Notes under the pieces: model-generated
What the model was told of the DNA's origin: nothing
Seen by the model: the letters and a program-made list of their open reading frames with translations, nothing else
The model's database searches: none
Translations under genes and position numbers: made by a program
Part shown: positions 15,757 to 24,271 of the stretch, one piece after another
Numbering within the stretch: the first letter of the stretch is position 1
Layout: each line of letters opens with the position of its first letter
Assembly (NCBI GenBank): GCA_017536205.1
Contig: JAFXHX010000006.1
Coordinates: 1-64,000, forward strand
DNA from: Clostridia bacterium
GTDB taxonomy: Bacteria > Bacillota > Clostridia > Christensenellales > Borkfalkiaceae
Direction: 5' to 3'
DNA: 64,000 bases

Positions 15757-18002
15757 TATTTCTTTTTCATTTTAATTCTGTTAAGTTTTTTGTTGATTGC
15801 TAAAAGTTCTTCTTTGGTAAAGGTAACGTCCATCATACCAACTAAGCCTGCCATACGAAGGAAGGTAAAGCCACCGAGCATTTGCATCATATCTTTACTT
15901 AACTTCATACCACCCTTACTGTCTTTCGACTTTTTCTTTTTCATGCCTTTCATTATTTTACTCATAAGTTTAAGCACTAAAAGTTTACCGCGGAAGGTAT
16001 CCATAACGTCGCTCATTTTGCTATTGAGCGAAAGTCTGCCTTCGATTTCGGTAACGTCGAACCAGTTAAGAACTGCGCCAACTTCTTTAAGGCGATAATC
16101 TTCGTTGAAGGTATCAACCTTTCTAATAACGCTTTCGTCAACTAAATCGCCTGCAACGGCTTTAAGGTTGGTTTCGCCAACGTTTTGAACTTCAAAATAG
16201 AAGAAGTGGTCTTCAGCAGTTTTCTTACCTACCGAAACGCCGTTTGCAAAAAGTTCAACTTCGGGTTGGTTAGAATAAACGGTAACTTTAGTAACGTCTT
16301 CAACCCTATCTATATAGCGCTTTGAGCAAAGGTGAACGAATGGCTCATCTGAAAGCCACGCTTTATATGCGTAGAAACTATCTTTTTTATACTTTCTATC
16401 AAAGGTAACAAGACCCTTGTGGTTTTGACCGTTTTCACCGCCTTCGGCACGACTGTCTGCACCAAAGTCGAACATATTCCAAACGTGAGTAGCCCAAAGG
16501 TATTTACGAGTGAAGAGTTGTTTAATAAGTTCTTCGTGATAGAACGATTGATATTCTTCGGTGTAGTCGCCTTGTCTTGGGTCGCTAGTGTGCCAGTTAA
16601 GCGCTTCACAACCGTATTCCGAAACGCCGATAGGTTTATTTGGGAACTTTTCGTGGAACTTATCGAACCAAGGTCCGTTCATAGACGTATCGCCACCGTA
16701 CCAACCGAAATAGTGGTTGTACGAAACGACGTCGGGTATTTGAACGTAAGGCTCGTCCATAGAACACATAGAAACGCAAGCCATAGTAGTTAAACGAGTT
16801 TTGTCCATAGAGTGAACGAGGTCGTTTAAAACGTGGTGGTTTTCAATAAGGTCAGGGTCGTCTGCGCCACTCATAGTGATTTCGTTTGATAAGCCCCAAA
16901 CAACGATTGACGGGTGGTTGTAGTTTTGAACTACGAGTTCTTTCATTTGAGAAATAGTATTTTCCCTTGCAGTCGACATATGTTGAGATATGTATGGGAT
17001 TTCTGCCCAAATTACCATACCCCTTTCATCGCAAAGGTCGTAAAAATACTGGTCGTGTTGATAGTGAGCAAGCCTTATGGTAGTTGCGCCTACTTCACAA
17101 ATTAAATCCATATCTTCTTTATGGTGTTCGGGAAGTAAAGCGTTACCAAAAGTCCATCTATCTTGGTGGCGAGAAACACCCCTTAAAGGATATTCTTCAC
17201 CGTTTAATATAAATCCGCGTTCGGGGTCGATTTCAAACGTTCTAACGCCGAAACGGGTTTTAACTTCGTCGATAACTTCGCCGTTTTCTAAAAGGCTTGC
17301 AGTTAACGAATAAAGGTAAGGATTTTTTCTACCGTTCCATAAAATAACGTTTTCGATATTTAAAACTACGGTGTCGGTTGAAGAAGTGGTTTCGCTAACA
17401 ACCTTGCCTTCTAAATCGCAAATAACGTATTTAACAGAGTGTTCGGGCTTTTTAGCGGTAACGTAAGTAACTACTTCAACGCTTGCGTTTTCACCTTCTA
17501 CACTTGGAGTAACGGTAATGCCAGGGCCACCGAAAAAGTCAAGGTCGAAGTGAGATTTGTTTACCGCAATAACGTTTACGTTACGGTATAAGCCACCGTA
17601 GAAAGTAAAGTCTGCAAATTGTGGATAAACGGTGTCGTTAGGAGCGTTGTCAACCCCGATAACGAGCAAGTTTTCGTCTTTAAGATATTCGGTAACGTTA
17701 ACGCGCCAAGTAGAATAACCGCCGTCGTGATGGCGAAGGTGTTCGCCGTTAAGATATACGTCTGCCGAAGAGTTTGCGCCGTTAATTTCAACGTAGTATT
17801 CTTCTGCCTCGGGAAGGTCTTTTTTGCTAATAGATTTAGCGTAGTAGCAAGTACCGCGATGATAGTCGCTACCACCGTCTTGCCCGTCAACGGCGTTCCA
17901 GCAATGTGGAAGGTTTACGTTTTCTAAACCTTCTAAAGTGGTGGGAACTTCGCTAACTTTAGTAAAGCCCCAGTCGTTATTTATACAAACAATTTTTCTC
18001 AT
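15756..18002 (-). CDS. Glycoside hydrolase family 2 (beta-galactosidase/glucuronidase-like)
   Basis: Cytoplasmic beta-glycosidase of 748 residues without signal peptide. Domain order: jelly-roll sugar-binding domain (1-165; NLPHCWNAVDGQ, YRGTCYYAK-type start), immunoglobulin-like domain (170-270), barrel (275-560) with RGVSRHQDRWTFGN, acid/base in VVWGLSNEITMSG (E374) and nucleophile in GVSEYGCEALNWH (E462), a further beta domain, then a helical, lysine- and methionine-rich tail (about 640-748). That tail resembles the end of the GH3 enzyme at 3989-6415. Own promoter and terminator; regulation not evident. Confidence 0.9.
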   Translation of the reverse strand: MRKIVCINNDWGFTKVSEVPTTLEGLENVNLPHCWNAVDGQDGGSDYHRGTCYYAKSISKKDLPEAEEYYVEINGANSSADVYLNGEHLRHHDGGYSTWRVNVTEYLKDENLLVIGVDNAPNDTVYPQFADFTFYGGLYRNVNVIAVNKSHFDLDFFGGPGITVTPSVEGENASVEVVTYVTAKKPEHSVKYVICDLEGKVVSETTSSTDTVVLNIENVILWNGRKNPYLYSLTASLLENGEVIDEVKTRFGVRTFEIDPERGFILNGEEYPLRGVSRHQDRWTFGNALLPEHHKEDMDLICEVGATTIRLAHYQHDQYFYDLCDERGMVIWAEIPYISQHMSTARENTISQMKELVVQNYNHPSIVVWGLSNEITMSGADDPDLIENHHVLNDLVHSMDKTRLTTMACVSMCSMDEPYVQIPDVVSYNHYFGWYGGDTSMNGPWFDKFHEKFPNKPIGVSEYGCEALNWHTSDPRQGDYTEEYQSFYHEELIKQLFTRKYLWATHVWNMFDFGADSRAEGGENGQNHKGLVTFDRKYKKDSFYAYKAWLSDEPFVHLCSKRYIDRVEDVTKVTVYSNQPEVELFANGVSVGKKTAEDHFFYFEVQNVGETNLKAVAGDLVDESVIRKVDTFNEDYRLKEVGAVLNWFDVTEIEGRLSLNSKMSDVMDTFRGKLLVLKLMSKIMKGMKKKKSKDSKGGMKLSKDMMQMLGGFTFLRMAGLVGMMDVTFTKEELLAINKKLNRIKMKKK

Positions 18003-18037
18003 ATAAACCCCATTTTGTATATTTCATTATTATATAA

Positions 18038-18066
18038 ATTATATAATAAAAGGATATTTTAGTCAA
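18038..18066 (-). promoter_or_regulatory. Promoter of the GH2 gene
   Basis: Minus strand: -35 TTGACT (18066-18061), 17-base spacer, -10 TATAAT (18043-18038). A GGGG ribosome binding site precedes the ATG at 18002. Confidence 0.8.
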
Positions 18067-18071
18067 TAGCA

Positions 18072-18105
18072 AAAAATTAAAAAAAGTGGATACTGTGTAC
18101 CCACT
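18072..18105 (-). terminator. Terminator of the long pur-ior-paaK gene run
   Basis: Minus strand: AAAGTGG GTACACAGTAT CCACTTT followed by TTTTAATTTTTT, immediately after the amidohydrolase stop. It is the first clear terminator downstream of the ZTP riboswitch region near 38750, more than 20 kb away. Confidence 0.8.
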
Positions 18106-18918
18106 TTAATTTATGCCCAACAAAGATAACGCATTTTTATAAAAAATTGCGTTTTCTTGCTCTTTTTCCAGCCCCAAAGATTTTATAACTTGAACGTCAC
18201 TATAAACGTTACTCCAAGGGCTATCGCTAGCGAATAATATTTTTTTGTAGCCGTGTTTATTTATTATGGCTTTAACTTCGTTTTTATTATAGCGTGATAA
18301 AACGTAAGCCGTATCGAAATAAACGTTAAGCCCACACAGTTTATCTAACACTTCTTGTTGAAGTTCACAGCCACCTAAATGCGCTAAAACGAACTTTTTA
18401 TGCCCCACTTTTTCTATAACTTTTTTAAGTTTTTCGGGCGGGCACATAAGCGGGGTATCTCTAAAAGCCCCGTCTACGCCGGCGTGCGTAATTACTATTA
18501 AATCGAGTTTTTTAGCAAGCGTTAATATCTTTATATACCCTTCATCGTCGATGGGCGTACGCTGATATTCGGGGTGGATTTTAACGCCCTTTATACCTGC
18601 GTTTTTAATGCGCTCCATTTTATTTTCTAAATTATCGCAACTAGGGTGAACACCTGCAAACGAAATAATTTTAGGCGTGGAGTTTTTAAACTGCTCGTTT
18701 ATAGAAACTTGATAGTTTAAAACGCTTTCAAACTGTTCGGGTTTAGTAAGCACGGGAAGTGAAACGGAAACACTAATTCCGTGTTTTTCCATACTTTCAA
18801 CAAGCCCTAAAACGGTGCCGTTCGTGTGCGGGGTTGAACTGCTTGCCGACTGAAGCGCCGATATAGTTCTTTCGGCAATTTTATCGGGAAAGACGTGCGT
18901 GTGAAAGTCGATAACCAT
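18106..18918 (-). CDS. Amidohydrolase-2 family metal-dependent hydrolase
   Basis: A 270-residue barrel of the ACMSD-like amidohydrolase family. Metal ligands are visible: DFHTHVFP (H6, H8), GVKIHPEYQR, VITHAGVDG, LAHLGGCE and the late aspartate in FASDSPW. Members decarboxylate or hydrolyse small aromatic or carboxylic acids; the position at the end of a run with ior/paaK genes fits an aryl-acid substrate, but this is inference. It starts two bases after the ACT protein. Confidence 0.75.
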   Translation of the reverse strand: MVIDFHTHVFPDKIAERTISALQSASSSTPHTNGTVLGLVESMEKHGISVSVSLPVLTKPEQFESVLNYQVSINEQFKNSTPKIISFAGVHPSCDNLENKMERIKNAGIKGVKIHPEYQRTPIDDEGYIKILTLAKKLDLIVITHAGVDGAFRDTPLMCPPEKLKKVIEKVGHKKFVLAHLGGCELQQEVLDKLCGLNVYFDTAYVLSRYNKNEVKAIINKHGYKKILFASDSPWSNVYSDVQVIKSLGLEKEQENAIFYKNALSLLGIN

Positions 18919-18920
18919 AA

Positions 18921-19349
18921 TTAAAGTTTAACTACGTCTTCAGGAAGAAGGGTTTCAACGCCCTTTGCTTCTAAAACCTCACCCGTTTTTTCTACGTTAG
19001 ACGATTTTAATACGACGTAGGCTTCTTCGCCGTCGATAGACAAACCGTACATATATTCAACGTTAACGTCTGCTTCTTCAATGGCTTTTAAAAGTTCTTG
19101 CAAACTACCTACTTCGTGTTGGATTTTTAAAATAATAACGTCGCTTAAAAGGCTTGAAAAACCGTTTTCGGTAAGTTTTTCTTTGCCGAGTTCAGGCTTG
19201 TTTACGATAAGGCGTAAAAGACCGTATTCGGTGGTATCTGCTAGGCTCATTGATAAAATGTTAACGCCGTTTGATTTTAAAACTTCTAAAACTTCGCTTA
19301 ATCTGCCCTTTCTATTTTCAATAAATACTGATAATTGTTTTGCCGTCAT
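18921..19349 (-). CDS. Tandem ACT-domain protein
   Basis: 142 residues forming two ACT domains: QLSVFIENRKGRLSEVLEVLK...ILSMSLADT (1-70) and VIILKIQHEVGSLQELLKAIEEADVNVEYMY (72-142). No catalytic domain. Such small ACT proteins accompany paaK/ior genes in many anaerobes and probably sense an aromatic amino acid. It follows paaK by ten bases. Confidence 0.85.
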   Translation of the reverse strand: MTAKQLSVFIENRKGRLSEVLEVLKSNGVNILSMSLADTTEYGLLRLIVNKPELGKEKLTENGFSSLLSDVIILKIQHEVGSLQELLKAIEEADVNVEYMYGLSIDGEEAYVVLKSSNVEKTGEVLEAKGVETLLPEDVVKL

Positions 19350-19359
19350 AATTCTCTCC

Positions 19360-20658
19360 TTAAAATAATTTGCGCTTATCTATAACGTGAACTGCTTTGC
19401 CTTCGCTTCTAACTAAGGTTTGCGGTTCTACGATTTTGATTTTTGCCGATATGCCGAGCGCTTGGTTTATAACGTGGCCTATCTTTTTGGTGTGCGCTTC
19501 TATTACCCTTATTTCGTCGGTATAATACTTGGGGTCGAGTTCTACTTGGATTTCGAGCGTGTCAAGGTTGTTAACCCTATCAACTATCATCATATAGTGC
19601 GGAGTTACTTCTTTAACTTCGGTAAGCGCCGCTTCGATTTGGCTTGGGAATACGTTAACGCCACGAATAATAAGCATATCGTCAACACGGCCTTTAAAGC
19701 GTGATATTCTTGCGCTAGTTCTTCCACACTCGCACTTATCGTAACTAATGCTAGTTAAGTCTTTAGTTCTGTATCTTATAAGGGGTATACCTTCTTTAGT
19801 TAAAGTTGTAAAGGCAAGTTCGCCAGTTTCACCGGGTTTTACAGGGGTTAAGGTTTTAGTATCTAAAACTTCTGGATAGAAGTGGTCTTCACAAACGTGA
19901 AGTCCTTTATGGAACTTGCAATCGCAAGCAACGCCAGGGCCCATAACTTCGCTTAAACCGTAAATATCGTGAGCAGTAATGTTAAGCCTTTTTTCAAGTT
20001 CTTCACGCATTTTTTCCGTCCAAGGTTCTGCACCGCATATTGCCGATTTAAGTTTGATTTTGTCAAGCAAGCCTTCTTGCTCTAAAACTTCGGAAATGTA
20101 TAAGAGATACGACGGGGTGCACGCTATTGCAGTTGCGCCGAAGTCAACCATCATAGTGGTAAGTTTTTTAGAGTTACCCGTACTCATAGGAACTACGGTT
20201 GCGCCTATTTTTTCAGCACCACCGTGAGCGCCTAAACCACCTGTGAACAAGCCGTAACCGTAAGCAATTTGAATAACGTCGTTTTTGTTAACGTTAGCCA
20301 TTGCCATGCATCTTGCAACGCATTCAGACCAAATATCAAGGTCGTGGCGAGTATAGCCAACTACCGTTGCTTTACCCGTTGTTCCACTAGATGCGTGTAT
20401 TCTTACGATTTCGCTGTTGGGAACTGCAAAAAGACCAAAGGGATAGTTATCGCGAAGGTCGTCTTTAGTGGTAAAAGGAAGTTTGGTTATATCTTCAATA
20501 CCCTTAATATCTCCTGGTAAAAGCCCTATTTTTTGCATTTTTTTGCGGTAAAACTCAACGTTGTGGTAAACGTAATCAACGAGTTTTCTAAGCCTTGCGC
20601 TTTGAAGATTGGTCATTTCGTCTCTCGACATACACTCTTTAGTTTCGTTCCAAATCAT
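19360..20658 (-). CDS. paaK: Phenylacetate-CoA ligase, copy 2
   Basis: Adenylate-forming enzyme making aryl-acetyl-CoA from aryl acetate, ATP and CoA. P-loop-like HASSGTTGKATVVGYT near 88, IYGLSEVMGPG near 237, RYRTKDLTSI near 302 and RIIRGVNVFPSQIE-type C-terminal hinge near 336. 432 residues, the same length as the second copy at 22972-24270, with which it shares block-by-block similarity but clear divergence (for example DDLRDNYPFG versus QDMRDNYPFG). The reverse reaction, CoA ester to acid with ATP formation, is possible with the neighbouring Ior complex. Confidence 0.92.
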   Translation of the reverse strand: MIWNETKECMSRDEMTNLQSARLRKLVDYVYHNVEFYRKKMQKIGLLPGDIKGIEDITKLPFTTKDDLRDNYPFGLFAVPNSEIVRIHASSGTTGKATVVGYTRHDLDIWSECVARCMAMANVNKNDVIQIAYGYGLFTGGLGAHGGAEKIGATVVPMSTGNSKKLTTMMVDFGATAIACTPSYLLYISEVLEQEGLLDKIKLKSAICGAEPWTEKMREELEKRLNITAHDIYGLSEVMGPGVACDCKFHKGLHVCEDHFYPEVLDTKTLTPVKPGETGELAFTTLTKEGIPLIRYRTKDLTSISYDKCECGRTSARISRFKGRVDDMLIIRGVNVFPSQIEAALTEVKEVTPHYMMIVDRVNNLDTLEIQVELDPKYYTDEIRVIEAHTKKIGHVINQALGISAKIKIVEPQTLVRSEGKAVHVIDKRKLF

Positions 20659-20670
20659 ACTATTTGCTCC

Positions 20671-21240
20671 TTACTTGCTTTCGTAACCCTTTTTAAAAGC
20701 GTTAACGTTAATTTCTACGGTTTTTGGTGGCACGATGCTTTCTAGGGTTTGTTTGAGCGTTTCAACGTTAAGACCTAAATGCCTTGCCGAGTAACCTAAA
20801 ACAACCGAGTTTAAAACCTTGCTGTTTCCTAATGATTTTGCTATTTCCTGCCCGTCTATACTATAAACTGAATAAGTTTGTTTAAGCGTTTCAATAATGC
20901 CTTCTGGGTAGGTTTTTGCGCCCGTAACTACCGTCATAGGGTCGATGCGACAGTCGTTCACGACTATAATGCCACCTTGTTTTAAATAGTGTGCGTAGCG
21001 CATTGCTTCTAAACGCTCGAAACTTATAATAACGTCGGCGCAACCTTCTTCAACAACGGGCTCGCTAACTTTATCGCCGTAGCGAACGAAAGTAACAACG
21101 CTACCACCGCGTTGAGCCATACCGTGTACTTCGCTAATTTTAACGTCGTAACCTTCTTTAAGCGCCGATTTGCCTATAATTCTACTGGTGAGTAGGGTGC
21201 CTTGACCGCCAACGCCTACTATCATTACGTTTTTAGACAT
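20671..21240 (-). CDS. iorB: Indolepyruvate ferredoxin oxidoreductase, beta subunit
   Basis: Gamma-domain-type subunit (189 residues) of the 2-oxoacid:ferredoxin oxidoreductase family: VGVGGQGTLLTSRIIGKSAL (7-26) binds cofactor, then SEVHGMAQRGGSVVTFVRYG. With IorA it oxidises aryl pyruvates to aryl-acetyl-CoA, CO2 and reduced ferredoxin, or runs in reverse. It overlaps iorA by eight bases. Confidence 0.95.
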   Translation of the reverse strand: MSKNVMIVGVGGQGTLLTSRIIGKSALKEGYDVKISEVHGMAQRGGSVVTFVRYGDKVSEPVVEEGCADVIISFERLEAMRYAHYLKQGGIIVVNDCRIDPMTVVTGAKTYPEGIIETLKQTYSVYSIDGQEIAKSLGNSKVLNSVVLGYSARHLGLNVETLKQTLESIVPPKTVEINVNAFKKGYESK

Positions 21241-22972
21241 TTTCCACCACCTTTATTGCGCCGAACTTGCAATAGTTTTTGCAAAGACCACAACCGTTGC
21301 ACATAGTTTCATCTATAACGATTTCGCCGTTACGCTTGCTTATTGCAGGGCAACCTATTTTTAAGCACATTCCACATTTTTTGCAAGCGTCTTTATCAAT
21401 AGCGCATTTAGTTAAGAACTTTTGTCCCTTTAAAAGTGCGCAGGGCGCTTTTGCAATTATTACCGTTAAAACGTTGCCGTTTAAACTTTCTTTAAGCGCT
21501 TCTTCAAGTCCTTTCACGTCGAAAGCGTTAATTTCTTTAACGCTAGGAACGCCTATTGCCTTACATAAGTCGACTAAATTGATGGCGTAAGCATCTTCGC
21601 CTTTTAAGGTTTTACCCGTTGCAGCGTGTTCTTGATGCCCCGTCATACCAGTAGTTCTGTTATCTAAAATAATAACGGTACCAGTTGCCTTGTTGTAAAC
21701 CATATTTATAAGCGAGTTAACGCCCGTGTGAAGGAACGTTCCGTCGCCTATAACGGCAACCCAGTTTTTAATAAAGTCTTTACCCCTTGCTTTTTCCATA
21801 CCGTGAAGTGCAGAGATAGATGCGCCCATACAAACGCAAGTATCAATAACGGAAAGGGGTGCAACTGCGCCGAGAGTATAGCAACCTATATCGCCCGATG
21901 CGTGTATTTTTAATTTGTTAAGAACGGAGAACACACTTCTGTGTGGGCAACCTGGGCATAAAATTGGGGGACGGTTAGGAGTTTCAAGTTTAGCGTAAAC
22001 TTCATCGCTCTTGCCGTAAACCACCTTCTTTAAAAGGTTTGCGCTATACTCGCCTTGTTTGGTGAATAATTCTTTACCTAAAACGTTTAAGCCCCACGAT
22101 TTAATTTGCTCTTCAATAACGGGCTCTAACTCTTCAAAAACGTAAACTTTTTCTACGCTTTTTACAAAGTTTTCAATAAGTTTTTTAGGAAGTGGGTTTA
22201 CGAGCCCTAATTTTAAAACGCTAGCGTTTGGGCAGGCTTCTTTAACGTACTCATAGCAAATGCCAGAAGTAATAAAACCTATTTTATCGCTACCCTTTTC
22301 AATTTTGTTAACGCTTAAAACGTTTGCGTCTTCCGCTAAATCTAACTCACGTTGTTCAACCACTTTGTGCCTACCTTTTGCAGCGGCGGGCATCATAACG
22401 TATTTAGAAACGTTGCGCTCGTAAGGTTTATCTTCGATTTCAACCCTATCTTCAAGCGTAACGACGCTTTGCGAGTGCGCAAGTTTAGTAGTAGTTCTTA
22501 AAATTACGGGGGTATCGTATTTTTCGCTTATTTCGTAGCCGAGTTTAACAAAATCTTTTGCTTCTTGGCTATCGCTTGGCTCTAAAACGGGAACGTGGCA
22601 CGACCTTGCTATCATACGAGTGTCTTGCTCGTTTTGCGAACTTGCAAGGCCTGGGTCGTCGGCAACGACGATAACTGCACCACCGTTAACCCCCGTGTAT
22701 GCAAAAGTGTAAATGGGGTCGCTTGCAACGTTTAAGCCAACGTGTTTCATACAAGCAAGCGTTCTTACGCCTGCAACCGACGCGCCGAACGCAACTTCAA
22801 CGGCAACTTTTTCGTTGGGAGCCCACTCGGTATAAACTTCGGGGTATTTTGCAAGCGCTTCGCTAATTTCCGTGCTTGGAGTGCCGGGGTATGCGCTTGA
22901 AACTTTAACGCCTGCTTCGTACGCGCCCCTTGCTATTGCTTCGTTGCCGAGCATTATAATTTTATTTTCCAT
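21233..22972 (-). CDS. iorA: Indolepyruvate ferredoxin oxidoreductase, alpha subunit
   Basis: 579-residue subunit with the thiamine-diphosphate and iron-sulphur centres. Pyrimidine-binding N-terminal domain (GAYEAGVKVSSAYPGTPSTE), TPP-binding region GDIGCYTLGAVAP...VIGDGTFLHTGVNSLINMVYN, and two C-terminal [4Fe-4S] motifs, CKKCGMCLKIGCP and CNGCGLCKNYC. Starts on the base where the preceding paaK stops. Oxygen-sensitive chemistry points to an anaerobe. Confidence 0.96.
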   Translation of the reverse strand: MENKIIMLGNEAIARGAYEAGVKVSSAYPGTPSTEISEALAKYPEVYTEWAPNEKVAVEVAFGASVAGVRTLACMKHVGLNVASDPIYTFAYTGVNGGAVIVVADDPGLASSQNEQDTRMIARSCHVPVLEPSDSQEAKDFVKLGYEISEKYDTPVILRTTTKLAHSQSVVTLEDRVEIEDKPYERNVSKYVMMPAAAKGRHKVVEQRELDLAEDANVLSVNKIEKGSDKIGFITSGICYEYVKEACPNASVLKLGLVNPLPKKLIENFVKSVEKVYVFEELEPVIEEQIKSWGLNVLGKELFTKQGEYSANLLKKVVYGKSDEVYAKLETPNRPPILCPGCPHRSVFSVLNKLKIHASGDIGCYTLGAVAPLSVIDTCVCMGASISALHGMEKARGKDFIKNWVAVIGDGTFLHTGVNSLINMVYNKATGTVIILDNRTTGMTGHQEHAATGKTLKGEDAYAINLVDLCKAIGVPSVKEINAFDVKGLEEALKESLNGNVLTVIIAKAPCALLKGQKFLTKCAIDKDACKKCGMCLKIGCPAISKRNGEIVIDETMCNGCGLCKNYCKFGAIKVVENV

Positions 22973-24270
22973 TATTTACTCCTTAAATCTTTAACGCGTT
23001 TGGCTTTGCCTTCAAAGCGTTGAAGAGTGTTTGGCGATTCGAGTTTTATTTTAGCATCTAAACCGAGAACGGTTTTAATCTTTGCCTTAACTTCACCCGT
23101 TATGCGTTCAAGTTCTTTAAAACTATCGGTTGTAAAGTTAAGTTCAACTTTAATGGTAAGTTTATCGAGATAACCTTCTCTTTCAACTATAATTTCGTAG
23201 TGTGGACCAAGTTCGTTAAAACTTAAAATAACTTCTTCAATTTGGCTTGGGAACACGTTTACGCCACGAATTTTAAGCATATCGTCGCTACGGCCCGAAA
23301 GGTTTTCCATTCTAACGAAAGTTCTACCACATTTACACGGCTCGTAAATAAGCCTTGTAATATCTTTAGTTCTATATCTAATAAGGGGTAACCCTTCTTT
23401 TTTAATGCAAGTTATAACTAGTTCGCCCTTTTCGCCTGCGGGTAAAACTTCACCCGTTACGGGGTCGATAATTTCGGGAATAAAGAAGTCTTCGTTTATG
23501 TGCATACCGTCAAGGTATTCGCACTCGCCTGAAACGCCGGGGCCCATAAGTTCGCTCATACCGTAGTTAGAAGTAACTAATACGTCTTTACCCCAGTATT
23601 TATGCATTTCTTCACGCATTGCTTCGGTTAAAAGTTCACTGCCAACAAGCGCAATTTTAACTTTTAAGTCTTTAATAGGGTCAACTCCCATACCCCTTGC
23701 AACTTCGGCAAGGCGTAGCGCGTAAGAAGGCGTTGCAACGAGCAAGGTCGTTTCAAAGTCTTGCATATACATAATTTGCTTTTCGCTGTTGCCTGTTGAC
23801 GAGGGAACTATTGCCGAGCCTATATTTTCAAGCCCGTAGTGAAGCCCCAAAGCACCCGTGAACATACCGTAGCCAAAACATATTTGAGAAACGTCTTTCG
23901 GGGTTGCTCCACCCATGCACGCAATACGCGAAACGCACTCCGTCCAAGTGTCAAGGTCGCCTTGAGTGTAGCCTACAACCGTAGGTTTTCCCGTAGTACC
24001 GCTTGAAGCGTGTATTCTAACGAGTTTATCTTTAGGAACGGCAAACAAACCGAAAGGATAATTATCACGCATATCTTGCTTTGTTACGAAAGGTAATTTA
24101 GCAAGGTCTTTAAGCGTTTTAATATCTTGGGGTTTTACACCCATTTCATCCATTTTCTTGCGGTAAGGCGCAACTTTTTCATACACCCTATTTACCGTTT
24201 CTTGTAAACGTTCAAGTTGGATTTTTTCAATTTCTTGTCTTGATAAAGTTTCTATTTTAGACCAAATCAT
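22972..24270 (-). CDS. paaK: Phenylacetate-CoA ligase, copy 1
   Basis: Second 432-residue aryl-acetate CoA ligase, flanking iorAB on the other side. HASSGTTGKPTVVGYTQGD near 89, NYGMSELMGPGVSGECEY near 236, RYRTKDITRLIYEPCKCGR (zinc-like cysteines) and IRGVNVFPSQIEEVIL near 337. Having two copies around iorAB suggests different aryl chains (phenyl, hydroxyphenyl, indolyl) or opposite directions. It starts one base after the transporter gene. Confidence 0.92.
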   Translation of the reverse strand: MIWSKIETLSRQEIEKIQLERLQETVNRVYEKVAPYRKKMDEMGVKPQDIKTLKDLAKLPFVTKQDMRDNYPFGLFAVPKDKLVRIHASSGTTGKPTVVGYTQGDLDTWTECVSRIACMGGATPKDVSQICFGYGMFTGALGLHYGLENIGSAIVPSSTGNSEKQIMYMQDFETTLLVATPSYALRLAEVARGMGVDPIKDLKVKIALVGSELLTEAMREEMHKYWGKDVLVTSNYGMSELMGPGVSGECEYLDGMHINEDFFIPEIIDPVTGEVLPAGEKGELVITCIKKEGLPLIRYRTKDITRLIYEPCKCGRTFVRMENLSGRSDDMLKIRGVNVFPSQIEEVILSFNELGPHYEIIVEREGYLDKLTIKVELNFTTDSFKELERITGEVKAKIKTVLGLDAKIKLESPNTLQRFEGKAKRVKDLRSK

Positions 24271-24271
24271 A

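Noticed and set aside
15756..16098. Frame error as the source of the lysine-rich GH2 tail
   Set aside because: The frame is continuous to a stop just before a terminator, and a similar tail occurs on the GH3 enzyme, so it is a real domain.
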